A stretch of DNA of 64,000 nt from a bacterium (GTDB taxonomy: Bacteria; Gemmatimonadota; Glassbacteria; GWA2-58-10), in NCBI GenBank assembly GCA_021372515.1, contig JAJFUG010000180.1, positions 1 to 64,000 on the forward strand, read 5' to 3'. This document shows positions 7,912-19,000 of the stretch, one piece after another. Positions within the stretch are counted from its first letter, which is position 1; every line of letters starts with the position of its first letter. The position numbers were made by a program, and so were the translations under genes. Under the pieces are notes generated by a model. The model ran no database searches. It had not been told where the DNA came from and saw only the letters and a program-made list of their open reading frames with translations.

Positions 7912-9582
7912 TCAGGCCATGAGGGATTGCATAGCGGCCGGGTTGGAGTCGCAGACCAGGCTTTCGCTGCCGCTGTCCCAGCGCACGCGGCTGCCGGTGC
8001 GGTAGCTCAGAGTGGCCATATGGGCCGTGATCGCCTCCTGGAACCCGTCCTCGATGTTGCAGAGCGTGTCCTGATCGTTCGCCCGGATATGCTCCAGCCA
8101 GTTCTTGTGGTGCAGGTAGGTTATGTCCACCCGCTTGCCGTTCTGGAAATCGTACAGCAGGCCCAGCGACTGGTAGAAACTGGAGGTGGCGGAGGTGAGC
8201 GCGTCCAGGCCTTTGCCTGCCGCGCCCGTGAACGAGAGCATCGGCTCGGTCGGCTTTACCTCGCCGTCCTTGAGCAACTGGGCGAATTTCTTGCTTTCCG
8301 GGTCGGCGAAGACCTGGACCCCGTTGGTCAGGTCCATGGTCGCCTCGTTGCCCATGTAGATCTGTCCGCGCTGGCGGCCGCAGGCCAGGGTGGCGTTGTA
8401 GACCACGGTCAGGCCGCGGTCGGACCACTCGTAGACCACCTGGAACACATCCGGCACCTCGCGGAGGATCCGCGGGACATCCGGGCGTGGGACAGCTCCG
8501 GTCGGCAGGGGCGCGTTCGTGTCCAGCGGCTGGCCGTCCGCGGTCTGCATGGCCTGGTATTCCCTGAAATGGTAGATTCCGCCCGAGGCGCTGGCGCTGG
8601 CCGGGATGCCGAGCTGGAGGATCATGTTGATCACGTCCATCTCGTGGGTCAAAAGCTGGCCCGACAGCCCGGTGCTGTAGTCCCAATAGCAGGACCAGTT
8701 GAAAAAGCGGTTGGGGTCGTAGGGCAGTTTTTCGGTGTTGGCCACATAGCGGTCCCAGTCCAGGTTGCGCGGCCCGGAGGCGGCGCTTTTCGGGCCGTGG
8801 GCGGCCGGGACGTTCCTGAACCAGGCCCCGTTGTTGTTGTTCCGGTTCGTGTAGCACTGCACCAGGGTGACATGCCCCAGGATACCGCTGTCGATCACCC
8901 GGATCGCATCCTCGTAGCGGGAGCTGTTGCGGTTCTGGTGGCCCAACTGCAGGACAGTGCCCTTGCGGCGCACGGCCTCGCGCAGGTCGTAGGCCTCGCG
9001 CACGGAGTGGGTCATGCACTTTTCGACATACACGTGCTTGCCGGCCTCGGCCGCGGCCCGGGCGATGGGGGCGTGCCAGTGGTCGGTGGTGGCGACCACC
9101 ACGGCATCCACATCCGGCGATGCGAGCAGCTCCTCGTAGTCGGTGTAGGTCTTGGCCTCGCCGCCGGTCACGCTTTTCGCGTACTCCAGGTTCGGCTCGT
9201 AGAGGTCGCAGACCGCGCTGCAGCGGATGTTCAGCTCCTTGCGCACCTGTTCGCCGGGAGTCGCACCCGGTTCGAGGTCTTTGTCCAGGACGTATCCGAG
9301 CGCGCGCATGTGGTCCTTGCCGCGGCTGCCCACCCCGATGAAAGCGATACCCAGCGTGTCGTTGCGGCTGGGCGTGACCGCGGGTTTCTTTTTCCGGGTG
9401 TTCTGGGCTGTGCTCTGGGCCAGTCCCTTCTCGAACTCTTCCATCACCCGCTGACGTTTCTCTTTGTCGTCTTTCTGCTTTTGGGCCACGGACAGGGCGA
9501 ACGCCCCCAGCACCGGGGTGGTGGCTGCTGCTTTCAGAAAATCCTTGCGGCTCAAGCCTTTGCCGTTTTTCTTCGAGCTCAT
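7912..9582 (-). CDS. secreted Gfo/Idh/MocA-family NAD(P)-dependent oxidoreductase
   Basis: 556 residues from the ATG at 9582, which has GGAG 7 nt upstream; the frame stays open further upstream but with Pro/Arg-rich non-protein-like sequence. The N-terminus carries a Tat-like signal S-R-K-D-F-L-K followed by an Ala-rich hydrophobic stretch. The second Arg of the twin pair is Lys, so export is likely but not certain. The Rossmann motif G-V-G-S-R-G follows near residue 80. The family E-K-P motif appears as E-K-C-M. Such exported oxidoreductases act on sugars or inositols. There is no partner enzyme nearby, so the substrate is unknown. Confidence 0.88.
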   Translation of the reverse strand: MSSKKNGKGLSRKDFLKAAATTPVLGAFALSVAQKQKDDKEKRQRVMEEFEKGLAQSTAQNTRKKKPAVTPSRNDTLGIAFIGVGSRGKDHMRALGYVLDKDLEPGATPGEQVRKELNIRCSAVCDLYEPNLEYAKSVTGGEAKTYTDYEELLASPDVDAVVVATTDHWHAPIARAAAEAGKHVYVEKCMTHSVREAYDLREAVRRKGTVLQLGHQNRNSSRYEDAIRVIDSGILGHVTLVQCYTNRNNNNGAWFRNVPAAHGPKSAASGPRNLDWDRYVANTEKLPYDPNRFFNWSCYWDYSTGLSGQLLTHEMDVINMILQLGIPASASASGGIYHFREYQAMQTADGQPLDTNAPLPTGAVPRPDVPRILREVPDVFQVVYEWSDRGLTVVYNATLACGRQRGQIYMGNEATMDLTNGVQVFADPESKKFAQLLKDGEVKPTEPMLSFTGAAGKGLDALTSATSSFYQSLGLLYDFQNGKRVDITYLHHKNWLEHIRANDQDTLCNIEDGFQEAITAHMATLSYRTGSRVRWDSGSESLVCDSNPAAMQSLMA

Positions 9583-9917
9583 TTTCTGCTCCGTTTTTGA
9601 TTGGCTGACCAGAACGACGAGTTGCGGGTGTCCGGCGCGGCCCCGGGGGGGATTCCAGGGGCGGTCCTCGGCGCTGCGGGACCGTGGGCGTTGGGTTTTC
9701 CGGACTATACCTCGTGATAATTCAACTAAGTTAGCCTTGATTGGCCGCAGGATCAACAATTTTCTGGGGTTGGGCGGCGGCAACAGCAGCGGGGCCGCGA
9801 GTCGGTGGCTCGATGTCGCAGGCTGCGGTCGAGGCCGGGGCTTCCCGGGCGGCTTTGCAGCGCCGTTGCTGCGTAAGACATCATATGTTGGGCATTGGCC
9901 CGGTTTTCTTTTATATC

Positions 9918-9946
9918 TTGACATTTCATATGTCGTAGTATATTCA
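9918..9946 (+). promoter_or_regulatory. candidate promoter of the sensor kinase gene
   Basis: TTGACA (9918-9923) followed by TATATT (9939-9944, spacer 15) or TATTCA (9941-9946, spacer 17), in the AT-rich end of the 436-bp divergent gap 9583-10018. A small inverted repeat GACAT-N5-ATGTC (9920-9934) overlaps the -35. The rest of the gap shows no gene. Confidence 0.4.
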
Positions 9947-10018
9947 ATCATACCTTGATACCCACAGCGTTATTTATTCAATTAGTTCGCAATGTGGACT
10001 TTTTGAAGGTCGCCCAGC

Positions 10019-13000
10019 ATGCGGCTCCCAGCCCCCAGACTCCGTGTCTCCGTCGGCCGGGTTTTAATGATTGTCGGCCTGTGTTGTCTTTTCGCCGGCG
10101 AGGCCGCTGGCGAGGGGCTGACCTCGTGGCGTTTTTTCGAGGCCTCGGAGGGCCTGGGGGACACCTGGACAAGCTTCATCACAGTCGGCCCCAGCGGCCG
10201 GGTCTGGGTCTCGCACGAGTCCGAGGACAAGCTGAGCTGCCTGGACGGCTGGCCGGTGCCGGACAGCGGGATCGCACATATCTATCCGAGCCCGGGCAGC
10301 GATCTGAAAGTCTGCGAAAGCGATTCCGGCCAGCTCTGGTCGGTCTACTCCAAGGGTGTCCAGCTTTTCCGGGACGGCCGCTGGGTGCGCTACCAGATCG
10401 ACGAGATCACCAACTTCCTTCCACCCAGCGGTCTGCGCGCCCTGATCCCGTTCCTGCCCGATGGCCCTGACCGGGTCTACTACCTGCTGCCCAACCGCCT
10501 GATGCTGTTCGATGCCGGCACGGGCCGGCGCATCGTGGTGAAATCGGCCCGGGAGGCCGGCCTCGGCCGTTTCATCGACATGATCTCCGCCCGTCAGGGG
10601 GGCATCTGGGTGAGCGGAGAGAGGGGAGTGGCCCGCTTCGAACCCGGCCGTGCGGGCCAGGCGGACCTCTGGCGGGAGTACCTTCTGGGCGCCCTGCCGG
10701 TCCAGGATGTGCGCAGCCCGGTCGAGGGCCGTCCCGGCGAGCTGTTCGCCGTGGCCGGCAGCCGCGGGAACTGCCGCCAGGAGATCGTGAGGTTCGACGG
10801 CGAGCGCTGGCGTATCATTCCGGGCGGCGGAAGCAACATCCGGAAAGTCTGGCCCGGCCTGGACGGCAGCTACTGGACGCTGCGGGACAAGAACACCCTG
10901 GCGCAGGTGGTGGACGGCCGGGTCATGCTGCAGGAGAAAGCGGGCATCCTGTCCGGCAACCTTCACGAGGTGGCGGTGGAGCCGAACGGCGTGTTCTGGC
11001 TGAGCACCTCCCACGGCCTGGCCCGCTGCGCGCCCTCGATCTGGAGGACACCCGGCGAGGTGAAAAACATCGACGCCCGGGTGCACGCCATCCACGAGGA
11101 TGCGGGCGGCAAGGTCTGGTTCGCCGCAGTGGACAGGCTGCTCGTATTTGACGGGAGAGCGTGGAAAAAGTACGCCCTGCCCAGGAACACGGAGACCTAT
11201 TCCTACCTGACCCAGGCCATCGCCTCGCTGCCGGACGGGCGCCTGGCTATCTGCACCTACCACTATTCACCGTTCCTCCTGCTGTTCGATCCGGGCAAGG
11301 AGCGCTTCGAGTATGTCGTTCCCTCCCTTGACGATTCCTCCTCCGCACAATCGAACCGGGTGGTGGGCCTGATCGCTCCGCGCCGGGACGGGAAAATCTG
11401 GGTCCAGACCCTGGACTACTGGAATCCCGCCAATTTCCGGCTGGAGCTGTTCGACGGGAAAAATTTCCAGAGTTTCCTGGACCTGGGTGAGGGCTGGAAG
11501 ATCGGCCGGCCACAGTTCCTCTACGAGACCGAAAGCGGAGACCTCTGGATCGGGGGCTCGGGGCAGGATGGGCTGGGGCTGTACAAGGACGGGCGCTACG
11601 AGACTTTCGGGCCGGACAAGGGGTTCCCAGGCGGCTGCGCCTACTGTATCTGCGAGATCGAGCCGGGCCGTATCTGGGTCGGCTGCAAGAACGAAATCTA
11701 CCAATACGACGGGCAGCAGTGGACGGTCATCCATTCCGGCTTCAACGTGGTCAACTCCATAGTCAAGGGCCGGGACGGGATCATCTGGGTCGCCTCCGGC
11801 ACCGGGGTCCACCGCTGCCGGGAGGGGGCCTGGGTCACCAACACGGTGGAGGACGGGCTGCCCAACACGGCCGCATACACCATCGCCCAGGACCGGCACG
11901 GCCGGGTCTGGGCCGGAACGATCAGCGGCCTGGGCCTGTTCCATCCGGAGGCCGACTCCGACCCGCCCCGGACCATCATCTCCGGGAAAGACAACCTGAA
12001 AGAGACCCCGCCCGACAGGGAGGTCCATCTGCTTTTTTCCGGGATCGAAAAATGGAAGCAGACCCGCGCCGAACGCCTGCTGTTTTCCTACCGTCTGGAC
12101 CAGGGCCCCTGGTCGACTTTCCAGACCGGCAACCTGGCCGTGTTCCAGAATCTGCCCTACGGACGGCATAATTTCGAGGTCCGGGCCATGGACGTGAATT
12201 TCAACTACGACCCCGAGCCGGCCGGCTTCGAGTTCCGGGTGCTGCTGCCCTGGTACCGGGAGACCGGTTTCCTGGTCGTGATGGGGGCCAGCGGGACGAT
12301 CATCCTGTTCCTCCTGGGCTTCGCCCTGCGCCGCCATTTCTTCCTCGAAAAGCTGGTCAAGGAGCGTACCCGCGACCTCCGCGAGGCGAACGTCCAGCTC
12401 CAGGACAACTATTCCGAGCTCCAGCGGGCCGAGGCCGAGCTGAAGAAGGAACATCAGCTCCAGGAGGTCATGCTGCAGAACGAGCGCCTTCTGGCCCGGA
12501 TCGCCTCCAGGCTGAATTCGGCCGCGGCTTTCCACGAGATATTGAACGAGCTGCTGAACATTATCGCCGAGGCCACGAGCGTCAACCATATCGGCCTCTA
12601 CCGTCTGAACCGCAAGGAAAGGAAAGCCAGCCGGCTGGCCGCCTGGATCGCGCCCGCCAGCAACGGGCGTCTCGATGGGTTGCCGGCCCTGTTTTTCCCC
12701 GGCCTGCCCAGCCTGGTCGAGCGCCTGTTTCAGGGCGAGACTTTCAACCCGGCCAGCCTGGAGCGACTGGAACCCGGGGAGCGGGAACAGCTCGAAGGCT
12801 GCGGGATCGGCCCGCTGTTCATCCTGCCGCTGCCCATCGCCGAGGGGGTGATCGGCTGCTTCTTTTTCTCGCGCGGCGCGGGCTGTCCCTGGAAACCGGA
12901 GGAGGAGGAACTGTTCGGCACCATCGCCGACATCCTGGCCAACGGCTGGCAGCGCTACGAGCACCTTCAGGCCCGCCTGGAGGCGGACCGCAAGAAGACC

Positions 13001-13729
13001 GAAGCCGTGCAGATGGCCGAGAAATCGGCGCGCATGGCTTCGATCGGCGTGATGGCTTCCGGCATCACCCACGAGATCAACCAGCCGCTCAACTCCCTGC
13101 GCATAATCACCGAGGGTGTGCTCCAGGACATGGACCGTAACCTGTCGGTCTCGCAGGAGGAGTACGCCAAGATGTTCCACCGCATGTTCCGGCAGATCAA
13201 CCGTATCGATGATATCATCAAGCACATGCGGGCGTTCTGGGTCTCCCCGGTGCACATCGCCCAGGAAAGCTTCGACCTGAACAAGGCGGTGAAAAACGCC
13301 CTCTCCCTGATCGACAGCCAGATCCGCGCCCACGGGATAGAGCTGACCCTGGGGCTGGTGCGCCAGTCCTCCCTGATCCGCGGCAACCAGGTGCACCTGG
13401 AGCAGGTGGTGATCAACCTGGTGGTCAACGCCATGCACGCACTGAACGAGATGCCCAGCGGGGACAAGCTGATCCGGGTGCTGACCCGCAGGCGGGCCGG
13501 GTACGCCGTGATCCGGGTCGAGGACAACGGCGGCGGCTTCCCGGAAGGGGAGGAGGAGAACCTGTTCGATCCCTTCTATTCAACGCGCCAGCCGGGCGAG
13601 GGGATGGGGCTGGGCCTGGCCATCGTGAACCGTTTCGTCGAGGGCATGGGCGGCACGGTGACGGCCCGGAACAGGAAAACGGGCGGAGCCGAATTCATCG
13701 TCGAGTTGCCCGTGCTCTCCGGGCAGTGA
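10019..13729 (+). CDS. sensor histidine kinase with periplasmic two-component-regulator beta-propeller (Reg_prop), Y_Y_Y and GAF domains
   Basis: 1236 residues. A signal/anchor helix (about 14-31) is followed by a long propeller of Reg_prop-like repeats (motifs such as G-R-V-W-V-S, G-I-I-W-V-A, G-R-V-W-A-G; about 40-650), a Y_Y_Y domain (about 665-735), one TM helix (about 750-772), a coiled coil, a GAF-like domain (about 835-985), a dimerisation domain with His1018 (H-E-I-N-Q-P-L) and a HATPase domain (N box near 1134; G-E-G-M-G-L-G-L near the end). It has no fused receiver or AraC domain, unlike Bacteroidota HTCS proteins. The response regulator gene starts 12 bp downstream, so I infer a cognate pair sensing a periplasmic ligand, perhaps a glycan. 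Confidence 0.93.
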   Translation: MRLPAPRLRVSVGRVLMIVGLCCLFAGEAAGEGLTSWRFFEASEGLGDTWTSFITVGPSGRVWVSHESEDKLSCLDGWPVPDSGIAHIYPSPGSDLKVCESDSGQLWSVYSKGVQLFRDGRWVRYQIDEITNFLPPSGLRALIPFLPDGPDRVYYLLPNRLMLFDAGTGRRIVVKSAREAGLGRFIDMISARQGGIWVSGERGVARFEPGRAGQADLWREYLLGALPVQDVRSPVEGRPGELFAVAGSRGNCRQEIVRFDGERWRIIPGGGSNIRKVWPGLDGSYWTLRDKNTLAQVVDGRVMLQEKAGILSGNLHEVAVEPNGVFWLSTSHGLARCAPSIWRTPGEVKNIDARVHAIHEDAGGKVWFAAVDRLLVFDGRAWKKYALPRNTETYSYLTQAIASLPDGRLAICTYHYSPFLLLFDPGKERFEYVVPSLDDSSSAQSNRVVGLIAPRRDGKIWVQTLDYWNPANFRLELFDGKNFQSFLDLGEGWKIGRPQFLYETESGDLWIGGSGQDGLGLYKDGRYETFGPDKGFPGGCAYCICEIEPGRIWVGCKNEIYQYDGQQWTVIHSGFNVVNSIVKGRDGIIWVASGTGVHRCREGAWVTNTVEDGLPNTAAYTIAQDRHGRVWAGTISGLGLFHPEADSDPPRTIISGKDNLKETPPDREVHLLFSGIEKWKQTRAERLLFSYRLDQGPWSTFQTGNLAVFQNLPYGRHNFEVRAMDVNFNYDPEPAGFEFRVLLPWYRETGFLVVMGASGTIILFLLGFALRRHFFLEKLVKERTRDLREANVQLQDNYSELQRAEAELKKEHQLQEVMLQNERLLARIASRLNSAAAFHEILNELLNIIAEATSVNHIGLYRLNRKERKASRLAAWIAPASNGRLDGLPALFFPGLPSLVERLFQGETFNPASLERLEPGEREQLEGCGIGPLFILPLPIAEGVIGCFFFSRGAGCPWKPEEEELFGTIADILANGWQRYEHLQARLEADRKKTEAVQMAEKSARMASIGVMASGITHEINQPLNSLRIITEGVLQDMDRNLSVSQEEYAKMFHRMFRQINRIDDIIKHMRAFWVSPVHIAQESFDLNKAVKNALSLIDSQIRAHGIELTLGLVRQSSLIRGNQVHLEQVVINLVVNAMHALNEMPSGDKLIRVLTRRRAGYAVIRVEDNGGGFPEGEEENLFDPFYSTRQPGEGMGLGLAIVNRFVEGMGGTVTARNRKTGGAEFIVELPVLSGQ

Positions 13730-13741
13730 AGGAGGAAGCGG

Positions 13742-15193
13742 ATGCGGATACTTCTGGTGGATGACGATGTGGTGGCCCGGGAACTGCTGACCGAGCACCT
13801 GGAGAAACGGCTGGGCCATCAGGTGACTCCCTGCGCCAACGGCCTTCAGGCGCTGGAGCTTTTCCGGGAGAGCCCCTTTCCAATGGTCCTCAGCGACATC
13901 CGCATGCCCAGGATGAGCGGGATCGCCCTGCTGCAGGGCATCAAGGCTCTGGAAGAGGGCAAGACCGCGGACACCGTGCTGTTGACCGGCTACGGGAACA
14001 TGAACACGGCCATCCAGGCCCTGCGGGCCGGGGCCTACGATTATCTGCTCAAGCCGGTGAACCTGGTCGAGCTGGAGGCCGTGGTCCTGCGAATTGCGGA
14101 GCACCAGGCGCTGCTGAGGAGCAACGACGAGCTGACTCACCACTTCGAGTGCCGGCTGGCCGAGGCCACCTCCGAGACGCAGTCACGGTTCGAGCAGTTG
14201 CGCAAAGCCTACGCCGAGGTGATGGGCATCGGCCGGCTGTGTGTCTGCTCCAGGCAGATGCATGAGGTGATGGCCCTGGCCGAGCGGCTGCACGAGGACC
14301 GCTCGGTCCCGGTGCTGGTCGAGGGCGAGACCGGCACCGGCAAGGAGTTGGTGGCCAGGTTCGTCCACTATGGCCGGGAGGCCGCCACTACCCCCTTCGT
14401 CTCCATCAACTGTTCGGCCATCGCCCCGAACCTGTTCGAGAGCGAGCTGTTCGGCTACGAGGGCGGCGCCTTTTCGGGGGCCAAGCGGATGGGGCAGATG
14501 GGCAAGCTGGAGCTGGCCCAGGGCGGCACCCTGCTGCTGGACGAGATCGGCGACCTGCCGCTGGAGATGCAGCCCAAGCTGCTGCGGGTGGTCCAGGAAC
14601 GCGAGTTCTACCGTGTCGGGGGGCTGAGGAAGATCAACCTCGACGTGCGGATAGTCTGTGTCACCAACCGCAACCTGGCCCGTCTGGTCCGGGAGAACGG
14701 CTTCCGCCAGGACCTGTTCTTCCGCCTGAACACGGGCCGGATCTTCATCCCCCCGCTGCGGGAGCGGAGGGATGACATCGCGCCCCTGGCCGAGCTGTTC
14801 CTGGAGCAGTATGCCGCGCAGAAGAAGCGCCGCTTCAAGGCGTTCCAGGAGGAGACGCTCAAGGTCCTCCACGGCTTCGACTGGCCGGGCAACGTGCGCC
14901 AGCTCCAGAACGCCGTGGAGCGGATCGTGCTGCTCAACGACGAGGAACAGGTCCGTCCCGAGCACCTGGCTTTCCTGTCCTCGGTCGACGGAGAGGAAAA
15001 CCCGGCGCAGTTCTGCCGGGAGGAACTGGACTGCCTCACCATCACTTTCCCCCCGGAGGGCCTGGAGCTGAAGGAGATCGAGATGCGGGTCATCCACAAG
15101 GTTCTGTCCATTTTCGGGGGCAACAAGACCCGGGCCGCGGCCTATCTGGGCATGGCGCGCAATTCCATCCGCAGTTGGATCGACAAGGGTTGA
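13742..15193 (+). CDS. sigma-54-dependent response regulator, NtrC/AtoC family
   Basis: 483 residues: receiver (1-120, phospho-acceptor Asp52, switch Lys in L-K-P-V), AAA+ sigma-54 interaction domain (Walker A G-E-T-G-T-G-K-E near 196, Walker B L-L-L-D-E-I-G near 264) and a C-terminal Fis-type helix-turn-helix ([13 protein letters not shown], near 460). The sigma-54-contacting loop reads G-A-F-S-G-A rather than G-A-F-T-G-A, a conservative Thr-to-Ser change. It should be phosphorylated by the propeller kinase encoded just upstream and then activate sigma-54 promoters, possibly those of the downstream receiver or transport genes. Confidence 0.95.
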   Translation: MRILLVDDDVVARELLTEHLEKRLGHQVTPCANGLQALELFRESPFPMVLSDIRMPRMSGIALLQGIKALEEGKTADTVLLTGYGNMNTAIQALRAGAYDYLLKPVNLVELEAVVLRIAEHQALLRSNDELTHHFECRLAEATSETQSRFEQLRKAYAEVMGIGRLCVCSRQMHEVMALAERLHEDRSVPVLVEGETGTGKELVARFVHYGREAATTPFVSINCSAIAPNLFESELFGYEGGAFSGAKRMGQMGKLELAQGGTLLLDEIGDLPLEMQPKLLRVVQEREFYRVGGLRKINLDVRIVCVTNRNLARLVRENGFRQDLFFRLNTGRIFIPPLRERRDDIAPLAELFLEQYAAQKKRRFKAFQEETLKVLHGFDWPGNVRQLQNAVERIVLLNDEEQVRPEHLAFLSSVDGEENPAQFCREELDCLTITFPPEGLELKEIEMRVIHKVLSIFGGNKTRAAAYLGMARNSIRSWIDKG

Positions 15194-15377
15194 TCCGGCC
15201 CGGGCGAGGCTTTTTCATCACCGCTTCTTTCCTTCTGCACTGAGCCTGCTGCGCAGGATTTGAGCGCTCAGTTTCTTGTCGCCGCTCAGAAACCTACCGG
15301 CGGTCAAGTCCTTTATCTGATTCCGTATATCAATAATTTACAATGGATAACGCTATTACGGGCGTCCAGGGCCGGTC

Positions 15378-15392
15378 TGGCACCGTTTTTGT
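15378..15392 (+). promoter_or_regulatory. weak sigma-54-like -24/-12 element upstream of the lone receiver gene
   Basis: TGGCAC (15378-15383), five bases, then TTGT (15389-15392). The -24 half is perfect and the spacing correct, but the -12 half has GT instead of the near-invariant GC. It lies about 120 bp before the receiver gene and directly downstream of a sigma-54 activator gene. An inverted repeat GGGATG-N6-CATCCC (15408-15425) follows. Nothing else is seen in the 317-bp gap 15194-15510. Confidence 0.3.
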
Positions 15393-15510
15393 CTATACCG
15401 GTTCCGAGGGATGGTCTGACATCCCGACAAGCGGATCGGCACAGCCACATACCAAATTCCAGGCTTGGATCGGAGCCGTGTTTCTACCTGCCATTCCACT
15501 CGAGAACATT

Positions 15511-15939
15511 ATGAAGATACTTCTGGTGGACGACGATCAGGACGGGCTGGAAGACTTGGACAACCTGCTGAGAAACAACGGATTCAACACCACGACCTTT
15601 GCCGATCCCAGGCAGGCGCTGCGGGCTTTCCTGGCCGGAGGGTACGATGTCGTGCTCACGGACCTGAAAATGCCGCGCCTGAACGGGGTCGAGCTACTCA
15701 AGGCGGTGAGGGTGCAAGACCCGGAGGCCTATGTGATCGTGATCACCGCTTTCGACGATCCGGAAAACCGCAAGTCGGCCCTGGACGGCGGGGCCTACGA
15801 TTTCTTCGGTAAGCCGCTGAACACCAAGAGGCTTCTGAACGTTCTGGCCGAGATTTCAGAGCGGCTGAGGCTGAGGCCGAGGCCGGAGTTGCACAAGCCC
15901 GGACCATCCATCCTGCACCGGCTTGGGCCACCAGACTGA
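15511..15939 (+). CDS. single-domain response regulator (receiver only)
   Basis: 142 residues: a complete receiver with acidic pocket D-D-D (7-9), phospho-acceptor Asp51 (V-L-T-D-L-K-M-P), Thr/Ser switch in V-I-T-A-F and Lys in G-K-P-L, then a short Arg/Pro-rich tail with no output domain. The start at 15511 gives the canonical M-K-I-L-L-V-D-D-D; the frame is open further upstream but with no receiver sequence. Its first bases closely resemble those of the preceding response regulator (13742), suggesting common ancestry. It may be a phosphate sink or an alternative target of the propeller kinase. Confidence 0.88.
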   Translation: MKILLVDDDQDGLEDLDNLLRNNGFNTTTFADPRQALRAFLAGGYDVVLTDLKMPRLNGVELLKAVRVQDPEAYVIVITAFDDPENRKSALDGGAYDFFGKPLNTKRLLNVLAEISERLRLRPRPELHKPGPSILHRLGPPD

Positions 15940-16022
15940 ACCGCATGAATGAAGGGAGGTTGATGCGCCACTATCCTGTCTGTCGCTGTTTCGGGTCCCA
16001 TGATTCCTTTTTGGAGGAAGAT

Positions 16023-19000
16023 ATGCAGCGAAAACCAGTCAGACGTCTCTTGACGGTGGCCTGCGCCTGTTTTGTGCTGCTGGCGCCGGCAAGCCTTCTT
16101 TCCCAGCTTTCGACCGCCAAGGTGGAAGGCATAGTGCGCGACAAGGAGACCGGCCAGCCCCTGACCGGGGCCCAGGTTGTAGTGGAGGGCACGCGCCTGG
16201 GCAACGTGACCAACTCGGACGGTTACTATTTCGTGCTGGACGTGTCCCCGGGCCGCCGTTCGATAACTTTCTCCTATACCGGCTACCAGAAAGTCACCAT
16301 CGCGGACCAGTTGATCCTGGCCGGCCAGACCACTACTGTGGACGCCTACCTCAGTTCGACCGTGGTCGAGTTGAGTGGCATCACGGTGGAGGGCGAATCC
16401 GAAGTCCTGGTCCCCCGCGACAATACTGTGACCAAGCAGCGCATGACCGCCGAGAAGATCGCCGAGTCCCCCACCACCAAGCTGGATGACCTGCTGGTCC
16501 TGGAGGCAGGCGTGCAGATCGGCGGGGAGGGCGGGATGTCGCGCGGGGTCCGTATCCGCGGCGGCCGCCTGGGCGAGGAGGCCGTGGTGGTGGACGGGGT
16601 GACCGTGCGCAACTACACGGTCGATCCGTTCCGCTCAGGCGACGGCTGGGTCTACGAGCAGGAACAGGGCTCCATGGGCGGCGACGCCTCACCGCTCGAG
16701 TTCTCCACCAACGCGGTCGAGCAGGTCGACATCATCACCGGCGGTTTCCAGGCCGAGTTCGGTAACGCCCAGTCCGGCATCATCAACATCGTGACCAAAG
16801 AGGGCAGCCCGGACCTGCGCGGCAGCGTGCGCATGACCACCGACGAAATGAACCCGCGGACCGCGGACTACGGCTACAACCAGCTCCAGACCACGGTCGG
16901 CGGCCCGGTGCCGTTCATCTCAAATTTCTTCTTCCAGGGATCGGCCGAGATCCAGGGTGCGGCGGATCGCACTCCGACCCACGCTGATGAGGGCTTCCGA
17001 GGGATCAACCAGGACTTCGTCGACCGGCTCAACAACGCCGTGCGCAACGACCCTGTGCTTGGGTTGCAGACTTCGCCGTTCAGCCTGGAGGATTTCCGCA
17101 AGGGCCGCGAGTTCTACGCCGGCAAGACCGGTGTCAGCGCCGCTTTGTGGAGCCCCGAAAACCCAGTGCGCCAGCCAGGTAACTGGGGCGACCGCACCCT
17201 GGCCTCGGGCAAGCTGACCTACTCCCCGATCAAGGGGCTCAAGCTTCTGGCCAGCAGCAATTTCTCGCGCAACCAGCACTCCTACCCCTGGCGTGACACC
17301 GGGAACTATTTCCGCTCCGGAATTATCACCAAGTCGGAGTTCCCGAACCGGGACTGGTCACAGGGCAGCGACACCACGATCTACATCCCGCAGGCCTACG
17401 GCGCGCGGACACGCACCAGTAATCTGCTGTTCGGAGCCGACTGGTCGTTCCTTCAGACCTCGCAGCGCAACGCCTCGCTGGCGATCCGTTTCAACAACCT
17501 GCGCAACCAGGATATAAACGGTTCGAGCCTGCGGACCAACTACAAGCACGACAACACGTTCATGAGCTGGACGGCGCACGATATCCCGTTCGAGGTGGAG
17601 GCATACCCGAACCAGCAATTCCCGAGCGATCCGGCGGATTATCATTACCTCCCGGATGGTGCGACCTGGTGGAACCATGATGGAGCCTACGAGACTCCCT
17701 TCGCCATGGTGCGGACCGGCCGTGAGGACTGGCTCTACTGGCTCAACTACATGCACATGTTCGAGAACCAGTACAACTGGAAAGCCGATCTCGATTTCCA
17801 GGTCAACCGCGCCAACCGCGCCAAGCTGGGATTGCAGGCCACCTTCTTCGAGAACCGCAAGTTCTGGATTTGCAACGATTACCGGACGCGGGACAAGAAC
17901 AACGAGTTTCATTTCAAACCCGAGATGTACGCTTTCTACATCCAGAACCGGACCGACCTGGGCGACCTGGTCTTCGACTACGGCCTGCGCTACGATTCTT
18001 TTAACCCCAAGACCAACTGGGGTGGAGTCTACTGGGGTTGGGAGCGTGGCGACGATCCTTGGGGCGAGGACCATTTCGTCAAGACGATCAAAGAGTTTTC
18101 ACCCCGCTTCGACGTGGCTTTCCCGGTCACCGACCGCTCGCAGCTCAGGTTCGCCTACGGGGTGTTCACCCAGTTGCCGCCCATGACCTATATCTACAGC
18201 GGGAGCAATTTCGGGGACCTGGACTACAGCCGCACGGACGCGTTCGAGGCCGGTCTGAGCCGGCTGCTCTCCAGCGACTATGTCCTGGATCTGGTGGCCT
18301 ACTACCGGGATGTGACCGGCAACGTGGCCCAGAAAGACTATTTCGTGGATTACTGGCAGTACCACAGCGAGAAGCGGATACGTGAAGTCAAAAGCGGCTA
18401 CACCAACCGTGACAACGGCAATATCAAGGGTGTGGACATCACCCTGAGGAAGAACTTCTCCAGTAATTTCGCCTTCAACCTCATGTACACCCTGCAGTTC
18501 TCCCGGACCACGGGCAGCGATTTCCTCTCCAGCTCCAACCTGTCCCAGTTCATCGACGCCTCGACCGGCGAGTCCTTTACCCCGCCGGATGAGCTGACCC
18601 CGATCACCGGGGATGTGACTCACAAGATGTCGTTCTTCTTCAATTATCTGTTCCCCGAGGATTTCCAGACCGGCAGTCTCGCCGGCGCCATTCTGCGCAA
18701 CACCGGGATCTACGCGGTCTACTCACTGCAGAGCGGCGCGGCGCTCTGGGACCGGATCGGCGGCTTCTCCAACGCGAGCGAGGATTACTCCTGGTTCACC
18801 CGCCGGGGTGACCGGCCGATCGGCGGCATAAACTATTTCCGCGGCCGCTGGACACAGAACCTCGACCTGCGCATGAACAAGGCCGTATCCCTCGGAGTGA
18901 AAAGACGCATCAACCTGTTCTGCGAGGTGTTCAACCTGCTCAACCGTAAGATCAACACCCCATACCCCAAGGGCGACACTTACTCCTACGAGACCAACAG

